From Novosphingobium sp. PhB57 (lineage in GTDB: Bacteria > Pseudomonadota > Alphaproteobacteria > Sphingomonadales > Sphingomonadaceae), in NCBI RefSeq assembly GCF_004342985.1, contig NZ_SMBO01000002.1, positions 124,001 to 188,000 of the forward strand: a stretch of DNA of 64,000 bases. Reading direction: 5' to 3'. Position 1 is the stretch's first letter; each line of letters starts with the position of its first letter. The notes beneath the pieces were generated by a model, which saw only the letters and a list, made by a program, of their open reading frames with translations, was not told the DNA's origin and did no database searches. Of this stretch, positions 1 through 8,716 are shown one piece after another. The position numbers and the translations under genes were made by a program.

Positions 1-468
1 TTCGTTATAGGCTTCGACCATCTGCGCCATGCAGCCGGGCGAGCCGTACATCAGTTCGTCGGGAAGGAAGATCGCGAAAGGTTCGTCGCCGATCACGGCG
101 CGGGCGCACCAGACCGCGTGGCCCAGGCCGAGTGGGACCTGCTGGCGCACGGTCACCAGGTTGCCGGGCTGGATGCGGGTCGGTTCGAGGGGGTCGAGCG
201 ACTTGCCCCGCGAGGACATGGTCGCTTCCAGTTCATAGGCCGTATCGAAATGTTCGACGATCGCGGTCTTGCCGCGGCCGGTGACGAAGACGAACTCCTC
301 GATCCCGGCTTCGCGGGCTTCGTCGACCGCGTATTGGATCAGAGGCCGGTCGACGACCGGAAGAAGTTCCTTCGGAATCGCCTTTGTGGCGGGAAGAAAG
401 CGGGTTCCAAGTCCTGCTACCGGAAATACGGCTTTTCGGACGGGCTTTTTGAACTGTGGTGCAGACAT
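1..468 (-). CDS. galU: UTP--glucose-1-phosphate uridylyltransferase, 3' end outside window
   Basis: Makes UDP-glucose from UTP and glucose-1-phosphate in the cytosol, supplying LPS and exopolysaccharide synthesis. The first 156 residues are visible. They carry the nucleotidyltransferase signature [19 protein letters not shown] near the N-terminus and the GalU segments [21 protein letters not shown] and LGHAVWCA. The start is the ATG whose complement lies at 466-468, and translation runs off the left edge, so the C-terminal part is not seen. It is divergent from murA; the 127-bp spacer must hold both promoters. The family call is firm. Confidence 0.95.
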   Translation of the reverse strand, partial: MSAPQFKKPVRKAVFPVAGLGTRFLPATKAIPKELLPVVDRPLIQYAVDEAREAGIEEFVFVTGRGKTAIVEHFDTAYELEATMSSRGKSLDPLEPTRIQPGNLVTVRQQVPLGLGHAVWCARAVIGDEPFAIFLPDELMYGSPGCMAQMVEAYNE

Positions 469-595
469 GGGTAAAGGTCTGACTCCGTTTGGTTACAATG
501 CGATTAAAGCCGCTTCGCAGATGCAGCGCAACAGTCTATCCATCTTTCTCCGAGGTGTGCTTGCTGCACGGCCAAATCCCGTTAAAGAGCGGGCC

Positions 596-1879
596 ATGGA
601 CAAGATCATCATCCAAGGCGGCAAGCGCCTCTCCGGCACCATCCCCGTTTCCGGCGCGAAGAACGCGGCGTTGACGCTCCTGCCCTGTGCCTTGCTGACC
701 GAAGAGCCGCTGACCCTGCGCAATCTGCCGCGCCTGGCAGACATCGACGGGTTCCAGCACCTGATGAACCAGTTCGGCATCTCGACGATGATCGCCGGCA
801 GCCGTCCCGAAGATTTCGGCCGGGTGATGACGCTCCAGGCCACCCGCATCACCAGTTCGGTGGCGCCTTACGATCTCGTGCGCAAGATGCGCGCCTCGAT
901 CCTGGTGCTCGGCCCGATGCTGGCCCGCATGGGCGAGGCGACCGTGTCGCTGCCCGGCGGCTGCGCGATCGGCAACCGCCCGATCGACCTGCACCTGAAG
1001 GCCCTGGAAGCGCTCGGCGCCCAGATCGAGATGGCGGCCGGCTACGTCCGCGCCATCGCGCCGGACGGCGGCCTTCCCGGTGGCCGCTATTCCTTCCCGG
1101 TGGTCTCGGTCGGGGCGACCGAGAACGCGTTGATGGCCGCCGTGCTCTGCACCGGCAAGTCCACGCTGCACAACGCCGCGCGCGAGCCCGAGATCGTCGA
1201 CCTCTGCAACCTGCTGGTCGCCATGGGCGCGCAGATCGAAGGGATCGGTACTTCGGACCTCACCATCCACGGCGTGTCCCGTCTTCACGGCGCGACCTAC
1301 ATGGTCATGCCCGACCGTATCGAGGCCGGCTCCTATGCCTGCGCGGCGGCGATCACCGGCGGCGAAGTGACGCTGAAGGGCGCGAAGATCGAGGATATGG
1401 AAGCCACCGTGCAGGCCCTGCGCGATGCTGGCGTCCATGTCGAACCGACGGCTGACGGCCTCCATGTCGCGGCCGACGGTCCGCTGAAGCCCGTCACCCT
1501 TTCCACCGCGCCTTACCCCGGTTTCGCCACGGACATGCAGGCCCAGCTGATGGCCCTGCTGTGCCGTGCCGAAGGCTCCAGCGTGCTGACCGAGACGATC
1601 TTCGAGAACCGCTACATGCACGTTCCCGAACTCAACCGCATGGGCGCGCATATCGAGACCAAGGGCCGCACCGCCGTGGTCCACGGCGTGCAGAAGCTGA
1701 CCGGCGCGGAAGTGATGGCAACGGACTTGCGCGCGTCGATGAGCCTGGTCATCGCCGGCCTGGCGGCCGAGGGCGAGACGCAGGTACACCGCCTCTACCA
1801 CCTCGATCGCGGCTACGAGCGGCTGGAAGAAAAGCTCGCTCTGGTCGGCGCACAGATCGAACGGGTCGGCGGCGAGTAA
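596..1879 (+). CDS. murA: UDP-N-acetylglucosamine 1-carboxyvinyltransferase (MurA)
   Basis: First committed step of peptidoglycan synthesis: transfers enolpyruvate from PEP to UDP-GlcNAc in the cytosol. The protein has 427 residues, the usual MurA length. Lys22 and Asn23 lie in SGAKNAAL. The PEP-binding, fosfomycin-target cysteine is present as Cys123 in [15 protein letters not shown], so fosfomycin sensitivity at target level is expected. The C-terminal ATDLRAS and [15 protein letters not shown] segments are typical. The ATG at 596 starts the conserved MDKIIIQGG; the open frame upstream of it has no family similarity. Confidence 0.97.
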   Translation: MDKIIIQGGKRLSGTIPVSGAKNAALTLLPCALLTEEPLTLRNLPRLADIDGFQHLMNQFGISTMIAGSRPEDFGRVMTLQATRITSSVAPYDLVRKMRASILVLGPMLARMGEATVSLPGGCAIGNRPIDLHLKALEALGAQIEMAAGYVRAIAPDGGLPGGRYSFPVVSVGATENALMAAVLCTGKSTLHNAAREPEIVDLCNLLVAMGAQIEGIGTSDLTIHGVSRLHGATYMVMPDRIEAGSYACAAAITGGEVTLKGAKIEDMEATVQALRDAGVHVEPTADGLHVAADGPLKPVTLSTAPYPGFATDMQAQLMALLCRAEGSSVLTETIFENRYMHVPELNRMGAHIETKGRTAVVHGVQKLTGAEVMATDLRASMSLVIAGLAAEGETQVHRLYHLDRGYERLEEKLALVGAQIERVGGE

Positions 1880-1957
1880 CGCAACCTATCGGCGCGATGG
1901 CGCGTTGCTCCCCCGAATACCCGAAAGGGTCCGGACACCCCAGGAGGAGCAACGACC

Positions 1958-2179
1958 ATGGGCTTGATCAAATTGGCCGCAGCCGGAGCCATCGGCTACG
2001 CGCTTTACAAGTATGCCAATCGCGACGGCCAGCAGGCGGCAACCGCCGGCGGGTCCGAGAACTATAGCGTGCGCGATGCCGGGCCGGAGAACATGACTCA
2101 CAAGCCGCCGCGCTGGTCCAAGACCGACGAGGCGATCGACGAGAGCTTCCCGGCCAGCGATCCGCCGTCCACCTACTGA
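1958..2179 (+). CDS. small membrane-anchored protein with [11 protein letters not shown] tail
   Basis: A 73-residue protein with a short N-terminal hydrophobic helix (about residues 3-18), a polar linker and the C-terminal motif [15 protein letters not shown]. That acidic Ser/Pro tail recurs at the C-terminus of many short alphaproteobacterial proteins of unknown role (general knowledge, not searched here). A strong ribosome-binding site, AGGAGG, sits just upstream of the ATG. It follows murA by 78 bp and is closed by a hairpin at 2225-2255. No function can be assigned. Confidence 0.75.
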   Translation: MGLIKLAAAGAIGYALYKYANRDGQQAATAGGSENYSVRDAGPENMTHKPPRWSKTDEAIDESFPASDPPSTY

Positions 2180-2224
2180 TTTCCTGCGGGAACACGATCT
2201 CCTGCGAGCCATCGCAGTGTACCC

Positions 2225-2255
2225 AAGGGGCGGGACCGCAAGGTTTCCGCCCCTT
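2225..2255 (+). terminator. intrinsic-type hairpin after the small protein gene
   Basis: Arms AAGGGGCGG (2225-2233) and CCGCCCCTT (2247-2255) are perfectly complementary, with further pairing inside. It lies 45 bp after the stop at 2179. The T tract is weak, so efficiency is uncertain. Confidence 0.6.
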
Positions 2256-2297
2256 ACCGTTTGGCGCCTCATCGCTTTGTATCGCAAGGCCGGGCGT

Positions 2298-2531
2298 TCA
2301 GGCCTGCAGGGCCGCGACCAGCCATACGCGAATGGCGCTTGCCAGACCGGGCGGGGTTTCCGCTTCCAGCCGCTCGGCATCGATCCGCGCCACGAGCGCG
2401 TTGATCGGAATCCCCCCTTCCGCGGCAACCTGGCGCAGCAGGTCCCAGAACACCGGTTCGAGGCTGATCGAGGTCTTGTGACCCGCGATCTCGATCGAGC
2501 GCTTGACCGGCGGGTGGTAGATCGACGTCAT
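2298..2531 (-). CDS. ribbon-helix-helix domain protein
   Basis: A 77-residue protein matching the short alphaproteobacterial ribbon-helix-helix family (RHH_4 type): [17 protein letters not shown] forms the strand and first helix, followed by [20 protein letters not shown]. Proteins of this fold usually bind DNA as dimers, and this one is probably a small transcriptional regulator. Targets are unknown. It sits alone between two + strand genes. Confidence 0.8.
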   Translation of the reverse strand: MTSIYHPPVKRSIEIAGHKTSISLEPVFWDLLRQVAAEGGIPINALVARIDAERLEAETPPGLASAIRVWLVAALQA

Positions 2532-2702
2532 TGCCCTTGCCTAGCAGGCGGCGCGACCCGGGTGAATGGCCTGGACTCGCGTCAGGCTGACTTGCGCCGC
2601 TGTTTCCGGGACGCCGGCGCTTTCGTCGCCCGCTGCCTCGCCCTTGCGCCATGGCCCCAGAAGCCGGGAGACAGGCTGCCCGCCCCTCGCTATCGATCGG
2701 GA

Positions 2703-3029
2703 ATGCAGAGCGTTATCATCTACATCGGCGCGGCGCTGGCCGAAATCGGGGGCTGTTTTGCGTTCTGGGCCTGGCTGCGGATGGGGAAGTCTCCCCTTTG
2801 GCTATTACCGGGCTGCGCTTCGCTCGTGCTTTTCGCCTGGCTGCTGACGCTGGTGGACAGCAGCAATGCCGGGCGGGCCTATGCCGCCTATGGCGGAATC
2901 TACATCTTTTCGGCCCTGTTGTGGCTCTGGATCGCCGAGGGCGTTCGCCCGGATCGCTGGGATCTCGGCGGAGTAGCCGTCTGTCTGGTGGGCGCGGCCA
3001 TGATTCTCTTCGGGCCGCACAAGGTCTGA
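2703..3029 (+). CDS. YnfA family (UPF0060) membrane protein
   Basis: A 108-residue inner-membrane protein with four predicted transmembrane helices. It shows YnfA hallmarks: [14 protein letters not shown] in helix 1, the loop [12 protein letters not shown] and [20 protein letters not shown] at the C-terminus. The family is distantly related to small multidrug resistance transporters, but its physiological substrate is not established. The chosen start (ATG 2703) gives the normal family length; the same frame is open much further upstream without similarity. Confidence 0.88.
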   Translation: MQSVIIYIGAALAEIGGCFAFWAWLRMGKSPLWLLPGCASLVLFAWLLTLVDSSNAGRAYAAYGGIYIFSALLWLWIAEGVRPDRWDLGGVAVCLVGAAMILFGPHKV

Positions 3030-3050
3030 ACCCAAAGGTCAGAAGAGCAG

Positions 3051-3083
3051 GGCGGACCGACCCGACGCGCGGGCCGGTCCGCC
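3051..3083. terminator. bidirectional hairpin between convergent genes
   Basis: Perfect arms GGCGGACCG (3051-3059) and CGGTCCGCC (3075-3083) with inner CCCG/CGGG pairing. It lies between the convergent YnfA-family gene and phbB, so it probably ends both transcripts. Confidence 0.6.
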
Positions 3084-3089
3084 GATGGC

Positions 3090-3812
3090 TCAATACATGT
3101 GCTGGCCGCCGTTGATGCTCAGGGTAGAGCCGGTGACGAAGCCCGCATTGTCGGAGCAGAGGAAGGCACAGCCGCGCGCGATCTCGTAGGCGTTGCCGAG
3201 GCGGCCGACGGGGATCTTGGCGACGATCTTCTCAAGGACCGGCGCCGGGACGGCGGCGACCATGTCGGTATCGATGTAGCCGGGCGCGATGGCATTGACG
3301 GTGACGCCGTACTTGGCGCCTTCCTGGGCCAGCGCCTTGGTGAAGCCGTGGATGCCGGACTTGGCCGCGGCATAGTTCACCTGGCCGTACTGGCCGGCCT
3401 GGCCGTTGATCGAGCCGATGTTGACGATGCGGCCCCAGCCGCGCTCGCGCATGCCGGAGAACGTGGCCTTCGCCATGTTGAAGCACCCGCCGAGGTTGAT
3501 GCGCATCACCTCGTTCCAGTCATCGAAGCTCATCTTGTGAAGCACGCCGTCGCGCGTGATGCCGGCGTTGTTGATGACGATATCGACGGGGCCGACTTCC
3601 TCGGTCACCCGCGCGACGCCGTCGAGCACGGCTTCATGGTCGCCTACGTCCCATTTGTAGGCGGCAATTCCGGTCTTGTCCGTGAAAGCCTTGGCCTTCT
3701 CGTCATTGCCTGCATAATTTGCAACTACGGTGTGGCCCCTCTCCTGGAGGGCCAGCGACACAGCCTCCCCGATACCCCTGGTTCCGCCGGTAACGATAGC
3801 AACGCGCGCCAT
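3090..3812 (-). CDS. phbB: acetoacetyl-CoA reductase (PhbB/PhaB)
   Basis: A 240-residue NADPH-type short-chain dehydrogenase that reduces acetoacetyl-CoA to (R)-3-hydroxybutyryl-CoA for polyhydroxybutyrate synthesis. The Rossmann glycine motif TGGTRGIG is at residues 8-15, NNAG at 81-84, and the catalytic Ser134 (NIGSING), Tyr147 and Lys151 (YAAAK) are all present. The segment GQAGQYGQVNYAAAKSG is characteristic of PhbB. No phaA or phaC lies nearby. A related general 3-oxoacyl reductase (FabG) is the main alternative, but the PhbB-specific motifs favour this call. Confidence 0.92.
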   Translation of the reverse strand: MARVAIVTGGTRGIGEAVSLALQERGHTVVANYAGNDEKAKAFTDKTGIAAYKWDVGDHEAVLDGVARVTEEVGPVDIVINNAGITRDGVLHKMSFDDWNEVMRINLGGCFNMAKATFSGMRERGWGRIVNIGSINGQAGQYGQVNYAAAKSGIHGFTKALAQEGAKYGVTVNAIAPGYIDTDMVAAVPAPVLEKIVAKIPVGRLGNAYEIARGCAFLCSDNAGFVTGSTLSINGGQHMY

Positions 3813-3952
3813 TCAAATAGCCTTTCGCTTAGTGAGCATCCACCAAGCACAGGCTAGGAAATGCCGTGCGCAAGGGCAAGCGGAAGCCCTCCCGCAGCAA
3901 GCTTTAATTACGCCATGTCGGATTGAGAGAAATGCAGCCTGAGTTGCAAAAA

Positions 3953-4675
3953 TCAGAACTTGAACTGCGTGCCCACATAGACTGCCTGGCTGTCCTGCCT
4001 GCCGTCGGTCAAGGGCACCAGACGTTCGCGATCCTGCGAGTAGCGAACGCCTGCCGTCAGATCGAGATTGTCGGTCACGCGGTAGGCTCCGGCTAGGTCG
4101 ACCTCACCCGCTTCGCCCACGAAAGTGTGCGGTGCGCGGCCAGGCGCGCGCTTTTCGTCGATCGACAGGCGCGTGGTGAACCGCGGTTCCTTCTGCGAAG
4201 GCGTTCCGGCCTGAAGGCTGAACTTCTTCAGTTCCGGCGCATCGGCAAGGCCGCGGGCAGGGGGGGCGGCCGGGGTGATGTCGGCCGCGAAGTTCTGATA
4301 GCCGCGCGCCACGCCCAGGTTGAAGGCGGCGGGCGCGATCTTCAGGCCGCCGACGCTGGCCAGCTCGCTATGCGGTATCGGGTTGCGATTGCGCACGATG
4401 ATCGCCTGCGCGGCTTGGGGATCGACGCGCACCGCCACCGTGACGGCGCGTTCGCGGCGGCCCGCGGCTCCGGCGGGGGTGAACGGGAAGGCATCGCCAT
4501 TACCCAGCGAGCGCATGGCAATGGCGCGGGACAGGTTCTCGGGCGAAGTCTCGGCATCGAGCGCATCGAGGGCGCGATTCGAGGGATCGGCCTTGAACGT
4601 GGTGGTGAAGGCCAGGACGGCGCTGGGCAAGGCGAGCACGGTCACGCAGCAGGCCAGCATCATGCTGGTCCTCAT
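3953..4675 (-). CDS. exported protein with outer-membrane-like C-terminus
   Basis: Unrecognised protein of 240 residues from the chosen ATG. It has a clear signal peptide ending LALPSAVLA before FTTTF, an alanine/proline-rich middle, and a C-terminal stretch (YRVTDNLDLTAGVRYSQ, then AVYVGTQFKF) that looks like the last beta-strands of an outer-membrane barrel, with the terminal aromatic typical of BAM substrates. It is too short for a full porin. The frame stays open another 54 codons upstream, but that part lacks a signal peptide. Probably outer-membrane associated; function unknown. Confidence 0.6.
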   Translation of the reverse strand: MRTSMMLACCVTVLALPSAVLAFTTTFKADPSNRALDALDAETSPENLSRAIAMRSLGNGDAFPFTPAGAAGRRERAVTVAVRVDPQAAQAIIVRNRNPIPHSELASVGGLKIAPAAFNLGVARGYQNFAADITPAAPPARGLADAPELKKFSLQAGTPSQKEPRFTTRLSIDEKRAPGRAPHTFVGEAGEVDLAGAYRVTDNLDLTAGVRYSQDRERLVPLTDGRQDSQAVYVGTQFKF

Positions 4676-5060
4676 GCCGCTTTTCGACGCGTGATTGCGC
4701 TCGCTTTCCGTCACTTCAAGTCCCAGTCGTCTTCCATGCCGGCCGGCCCCAATTCCGCCTTCCGGCGCCAAAACACCCTGTCCGGCCATGCCGGCCTGCA
4801 GGATGGCGCGGCGAAAGGCTATAGCCGGTAGCTCCATTCTGGCCGCGGCATCTTAACACAGGCTGATCCACGCGGGGAAGGGGCAGAAAGGCGCTTTCCC
4901 GCGCCGCGCCGCCGTTCAGCAAGCGTTTAGCCTTGCAGGGGTTATGGCCGCAAGCTGAAGAAGCCGCACTTGCCGCCGGGCAATGGCGGCTATAGAGGCG
5001 TTTCACGGCAGGCGCGCGGAAAGTCCGGCGCCTTCGCCAAGACAGGAACTGGGAATTACG

Positions 5061-5528
5061 ATGACAGGCAGCACCCATACCGGCCTTCTCTCTGCTCGAT
5101 CGCTGGCAACCGCGGGCTTCTGCGCCGTGGCCGCGCTTGCACTGGCCGGCTGTGGCGGTGGCCGCAAGCAGGTGAATTCCTCGATCGCGCCCTCGGCGGT
5201 GACTACGATCGGCGTGAACAGCTACCTGTGGCGCGCCAGCCTCGATTCGCTCTCGTTCATGCCGCTGCTCCAGTCGGACAGCGCCGGCGGCGTCATCGTC
5301 ACCGACTGGTACGTGAATCCCAAGCAGCCGGGTGAGCGCGTCAAGGTCACCGTCATGATCCTCGACAAGGACCTGCGCGCCGACGCCCTGCGCGTAACCG
5401 CGCAGCGCGAAGTCTCCGCGAACGGCGGCTGGGCTGCGGCACCGGTGCAGGCTGCCACCGTGCAGAAGCTGGAGGACATCATCCTCACCCGCGCCCGCGA
5501 CCTTCGCCGCGATTCGATCGGCGGCTGA
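5061..5528 (+). CDS. DUF3576 family lipoprotein
   Basis: A 155-residue protein with a lipoprotein signal: hydrophobic stretch then LALAGC, placing the lipidated cysteine at residue 31. The mature part (NSYLWRASLDSLSFMPL, GGVIVTDWYVNPKQPGERVK, VTAQREV) matches the alphaproteobacterial DUF3576 family, of unknown function and possibly envelope-associated. The start at 5061 is preceded by AGGAA and gives a proper signal peptide. It lies directly upstream of leuS, as is common in this order. Confidence 0.85.
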   Translation: MTGSTHTGLLSARSLATAGFCAVAALALAGCGGGRKQVNSSIAPSAVTTIGVNSYLWRASLDSLSFMPLLQSDSAGGVIVTDWYVNPKQPGERVKVTVMILDKDLRADALRVTAQREVSANGGWAAAPVQAATVQKLEDIILTRARDLRRDSIGG

Positions 5529-5540
5529 TTGTTTTTTGAA

Positions 5541-5562
5541 CGCGGCACCGGCCGGTGCCGCG
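5541..5562. repeat. 22-nt perfect palindrome upstream of leuS
   Basis: Arms CGCGGCACCGG and CCGGTGCCGCG are perfectly complementary with no loop. There is no T tract after it on either strand, so it is not a standard terminator. It lies 12 bp after the DUF3576 stop and 37 bp before the leuS start, where it could be a protein-binding site or an mRNA structure. Confidence 0.45.
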
Positions 5563-5599
5563 ACTGTGCGGGGGCTTACCCGCAGGAGACTCGATTAAG

Positions 5600-8131
5600 A
5601 TGACCGAGCGGTTCGATCCGGCTCAGGCGGACACGCGCTGGCAGGCTGCGTGGGACGACGCGCAGTGCTTCAAGGCGGACGACACTTCGTCCAAGCCGCG
5701 CAGCTTCGTGCTTGAGATGTTCCCCTATCCTTCGGGGCGCATCCATATCGGCCACGTCCGCAACTATACGATGGGCGACGTGCTGGCGCGCTATAAGCGC
5801 ATGACCGGCCACGAAGTGCTCCATCCGATGGGCTGGGACGCGTTCGGCATGCCGGCCGAGAACGCGGCGATGGAAAAGGGCGTCCATCCCGGCGGTTGGA
5901 CGCGCGAGAACATCGCCAACATGAAGGCGCAGCTGAAGCGCCTGGGCTTCGCGCTCGACTGGAGCCGCGAAATCGCCACCTGCGAGCCGGAATACTACGG
6001 CCACGAGCAGGCGCTGTTCATCGATCTCTACGAGAATGGCCTGGTCTACCGCAAGGAATCGGCGGTCAACTGGGATCCGGTCGACCAGACCGTGCTCGCC
6101 AACGAGCAGGTGATCGACGGGCGCGGCTGGCGCTCGGGCGCACTGGTGGAGAAGCGCAAGCTCTCCCAGTGGTTCCTCAAGATCACCGACTTCGCCGACG
6201 AACTGCTGGACGGTCTCTCCACGCTCGACAAGTGGCCCGAAAAGGTCCGCACGATGCAGGAGAACTGGATCGGCAAGTCGCAGGGCCTGCAGTTCAAGTT
6301 CGACCTCTCGGCTGAAATCGGCGGCATCGGCTCGGTCGAAGTCTACTCGACCCGTCCGGATACGATCTTCGGCGCCAGCTTCGTCGCCGTCGCCGCCGAT
6401 CACCCGATCGCCCAGGCGGTTGCTGTCGGCCGTCCCGAGGTCGAAGACTTCATCGCGCTGTGCAAGCAGGGTGGGACGACCGCGGCCGAACTGGAAACCG
6501 CCGAGAAGCTGGGCTTCGATACCGGCGTCAAGGCCAAGCACCCGTTCACGGGCGCCGACCTGCCGGTGTTCATCGCCAACTTCGTGCTGATGGACTACGG
6601 CACCGGCGCGGTCATGGCCGTTCCCGGCCACGACCAGCGCGACTTTGAATTCGCCACCAAGTACGGCTTGCCGATCCTGCGCGTCGTCGCGGCGAGCGAA
6701 GCCGATGCCGACAAGTCGTTCGACGGCGAGTCCGAGGCCGGTGATGGCGTCTGCGTTCATTCCGACTTCCTCAACGGCATGGCCGTGAAGGAGGCCAAGG
6801 CTGCCGTCATTGCGCGCGCCGAGGCGGAAGGCTGGGGCGAGGGCAAGACCGTGTGGCGCCTGCGCGACTGGGGCGTCTCGCGCCAGCGTTACTGGGGCAC
6901 GCCGATCCCGTTCATCCACTGCGAGGTTTGCGGCGTGGTGCCGGTGCCCAAGAAGCACCTGCCGGTCACGCTGCCTGAGGACGTCGATTTCACGACTCCC
7001 GGCAATCCGCTGGTGCGCCACCCGACCTGGAAGCATGTCGATTGCCCGCAGTGCGGCCATGCCGCGCGCCGCGAGACCGACACGCTCGACACGTTCGTCG
7101 ACAGCTCGTGGTATTTCCTGCGCTTCGCCAGCCAGCCGGAAGACCGTCCGTTCGACCCGGCCAAGATCGCCGAATGGCTGCCGGTTGAGCAGTACATCGG
7201 CGGTATCGAGCATGCGATCCTGCACTTGCTCTACGCCCGCTTCTGGACGCGCGCGCTGGCCCGCATCGGCAAGATCGAGGTGAAGGAACCCTTCGCCAGC
7301 CTGTTCACGCAGGGCATGGTCACGCACGAAACCTATTTCCGCATCAACGATGCCAATGGCCAGCCGGTCTATTTCTCGCCCGGCGAGATCGAGCGCGGCG
7401 CCGAAACCGCCACGCTCAAGGCCGATGGCGCTCCGGTCGAGATCGGCCGCGTCATCAAGATGTCGAAGTCGAAGAAGAACGTCGTCGACCCCGACGAGAT
7501 CGTGGCGACTTACGGTGCCGACGCGATCCGCTGGTTCATGCTGTCGGACAGCCCGCCGGAACGCGACCTGCCGTGGTCGGAAGCCGGCATCGAAGGCTGC
7601 GGCCGCTTCGTGCAGCGGTTGTGGCGCCTGTTCGCCCAGTACGATGCCTCGGCAACGGGGGACGACAAGGCGATAGACCGCAAGGCGCACCAGACGGTGG
7701 CCGCGGTCGCTTCGGATATCGAATCGCTGGGCTTCAACAAGGCCGTGGCGCGCATCTACGAACTGACCGGCGCGGTCGAGAAGGCGGCCCCTTCGGCCAG
7801 CCGCTCGAACGCGATCCGTACGCTTCTGCTGCTCGTCTCGCCGATGATGCCGCACTTGACCGAGGAAGCTTTCGCCCAGTTCGGCGAAGGTCTCGTCGCC
7901 CAGGCGGCCTGGCCTGCCGTCGATCCGGCGCTGCTGGTCGAGGACGAAGTGACCGTGGCCGTCCAGGTGAAGGGCAAGCTGCGCGACACCCTGACCGTGG
8001 CCAAGGGCACGTCCAAGGAAGAGCTTGAAGCGCTTGCCCTTGCCAGCGAGAAAGTGCAGCGTGCACTGGATGGAGCCGAGGTGAGGAAAGTGATCGTCGT
8101 TCCCGACCGACTGGTAAATCTCGTCGCGTGA
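5600..8131 (+). CDS. leuS: leucyl-tRNA synthetase
   Basis: Class I synthetase of 843 residues that charges tRNA-Leu in the cytosol. The HIGH signature is at residues 49-52 in YPSGRIHIGH, and KMSKS is at about 620-624 (VIKMSKSKKNVVDP). The CP1 editing domain is recognisable (YSTRPDTIFGASF, MAVPGHDQRDFEFA), as is a zinc-type cysteine segment (HCEVCG ... CPQCG). The start at 5600 gives MTERFDPAQADTRWQ, the usual LeuRS beginning. Its stop overlaps the GTG start of lptE. Confidence 0.98.
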   Translation: MTERFDPAQADTRWQAAWDDAQCFKADDTSSKPRSFVLEMFPYPSGRIHIGHVRNYTMGDVLARYKRMTGHEVLHPMGWDAFGMPAENAAMEKGVHPGGWTRENIANMKAQLKRLGFALDWSREIATCEPEYYGHEQALFIDLYENGLVYRKESAVNWDPVDQTVLANEQVIDGRGWRSGALVEKRKLSQWFLKITDFADELLDGLSTLDKWPEKVRTMQENWIGKSQGLQFKFDLSAEIGGIGSVEVYSTRPDTIFGASFVAVAADHPIAQAVAVGRPEVEDFIALCKQGGTTAAELETAEKLGFDTGVKAKHPFTGADLPVFIANFVLMDYGTGAVMAVPGHDQRDFEFATKYGLPILRVVAASEADADKSFDGESEAGDGVCVHSDFLNGMAVKEAKAAVIARAEAEGWGEGKTVWRLRDWGVSRQRYWGTPIPFIHCEVCGVVPVPKKHLPVTLPEDVDFTTPGNPLVRHPTWKHVDCPQCGHAARRETDTLDTFVDSSWYFLRFASQPEDRPFDPAKIAEWLPVEQYIGGIEHAILHLLYARFWTRALARIGKIEVKEPFASLFTQGMVTHETYFRINDANGQPVYFSPGEIERGAETATLKADGAPVEIGRVIKMSKSKKNVVDPDEIVATYGADAIRWFMLSDSPPERDLPWSEAGIEGCGRFVQRLWRLFAQYDASATGDDKAIDRKAHQTVAAVASDIESLGFNKAVARIYELTGAVEKAAPSASRSNAIRTLLLLVSPMMPHLTEEAFAQFGEGLVAQAAWPAVDPALLVEDEVTVAVQVKGKLRDTLTVAKGTSKEELEALALASEKVQRALDGAEVRKVIVVPDRLVNLVA

Positions 8132-8655
8132 AGGGTTTCCTGCGCCCTCGTTTCCTGCGTCTCGTCAGCCCGGCTCTTCTCGGGGCCGCTGTGCTGTCCG
8201 GATGCGGTCTCCAGCCGATGTATGCGGGGGGCGGCAGCGGTGCCGTCGCGCGCGGGCTTCAGGGCGTGCAGGTCGCGGCGATCGAAGGGCGTGCGGGCTG
8301 GCTGGTCCGCAATGCCGTGGTCGATCAGCTCGGCGCGGAAAAGAGCGGCGTAGCGCCGCGCTACCGCCTCGACATCCGCCTGGACGACAAGCTCGAAGGC
8401 TTCGCCCTGCTTTCGGACGATACCATCGGCCGTGAACGCCGCACGCTTCGCGCGCGGTATCAGCTGGTCGACATGTCCAGCAACGAGATCGTGCTCGACG
8501 CCACTGCCGGATCGGATGCGGGCATCGACGTCGTCTCCTCGGACTATGCGACGATCGCGGCGGAACAGACCGCGCTCGAAAACATGTCGAAGGACGTCGC
8601 CACCCGGATCGTCACCGCCGTCGCGCTGCGCCTGCGCGGCGACACCAAGCAGTAA
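8128..8655 (+). CDS. lptE: LPS-assembly lipoprotein LptE
   Basis: Outer-membrane lipoprotein that plugs LptD and helps insert LPS into the outer leaflet. The 175-residue protein has a lipobox AVLSGC with the lipidated cysteine at residue 26, followed by GLQPMYAGG, a frequent start of mature alphaproteobacterial LptE. The GTG start overlaps the leuS stop by four bases, implying translational coupling. Position between leuS and holA is the conserved order in proteobacteria and strongly supports the call, since LptE sequences are divergent. Confidence 0.9.
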   Translation: MKGFLRPRFLRLVSPALLGAAVLSGCGLQPMYAGGGSGAVARGLQGVQVAAIEGRAGWLVRNAVVDQLGAEKSGVAPRYRLDIRLDDKLEGFALLSDDTIGRERRTLRARYQLVDMSSNEIVLDATAGSDAGIDVVSSDYATIAAEQTALENMSKDVATRIVTAVALRLRGDTKQ

Positions 8656-8716
8656 CCGGGCCGATGCGGCCCAGAGAAATGAGGCCAGCGCTCGTGCGTC
8701 CTTGCGGAGCGGGGGC

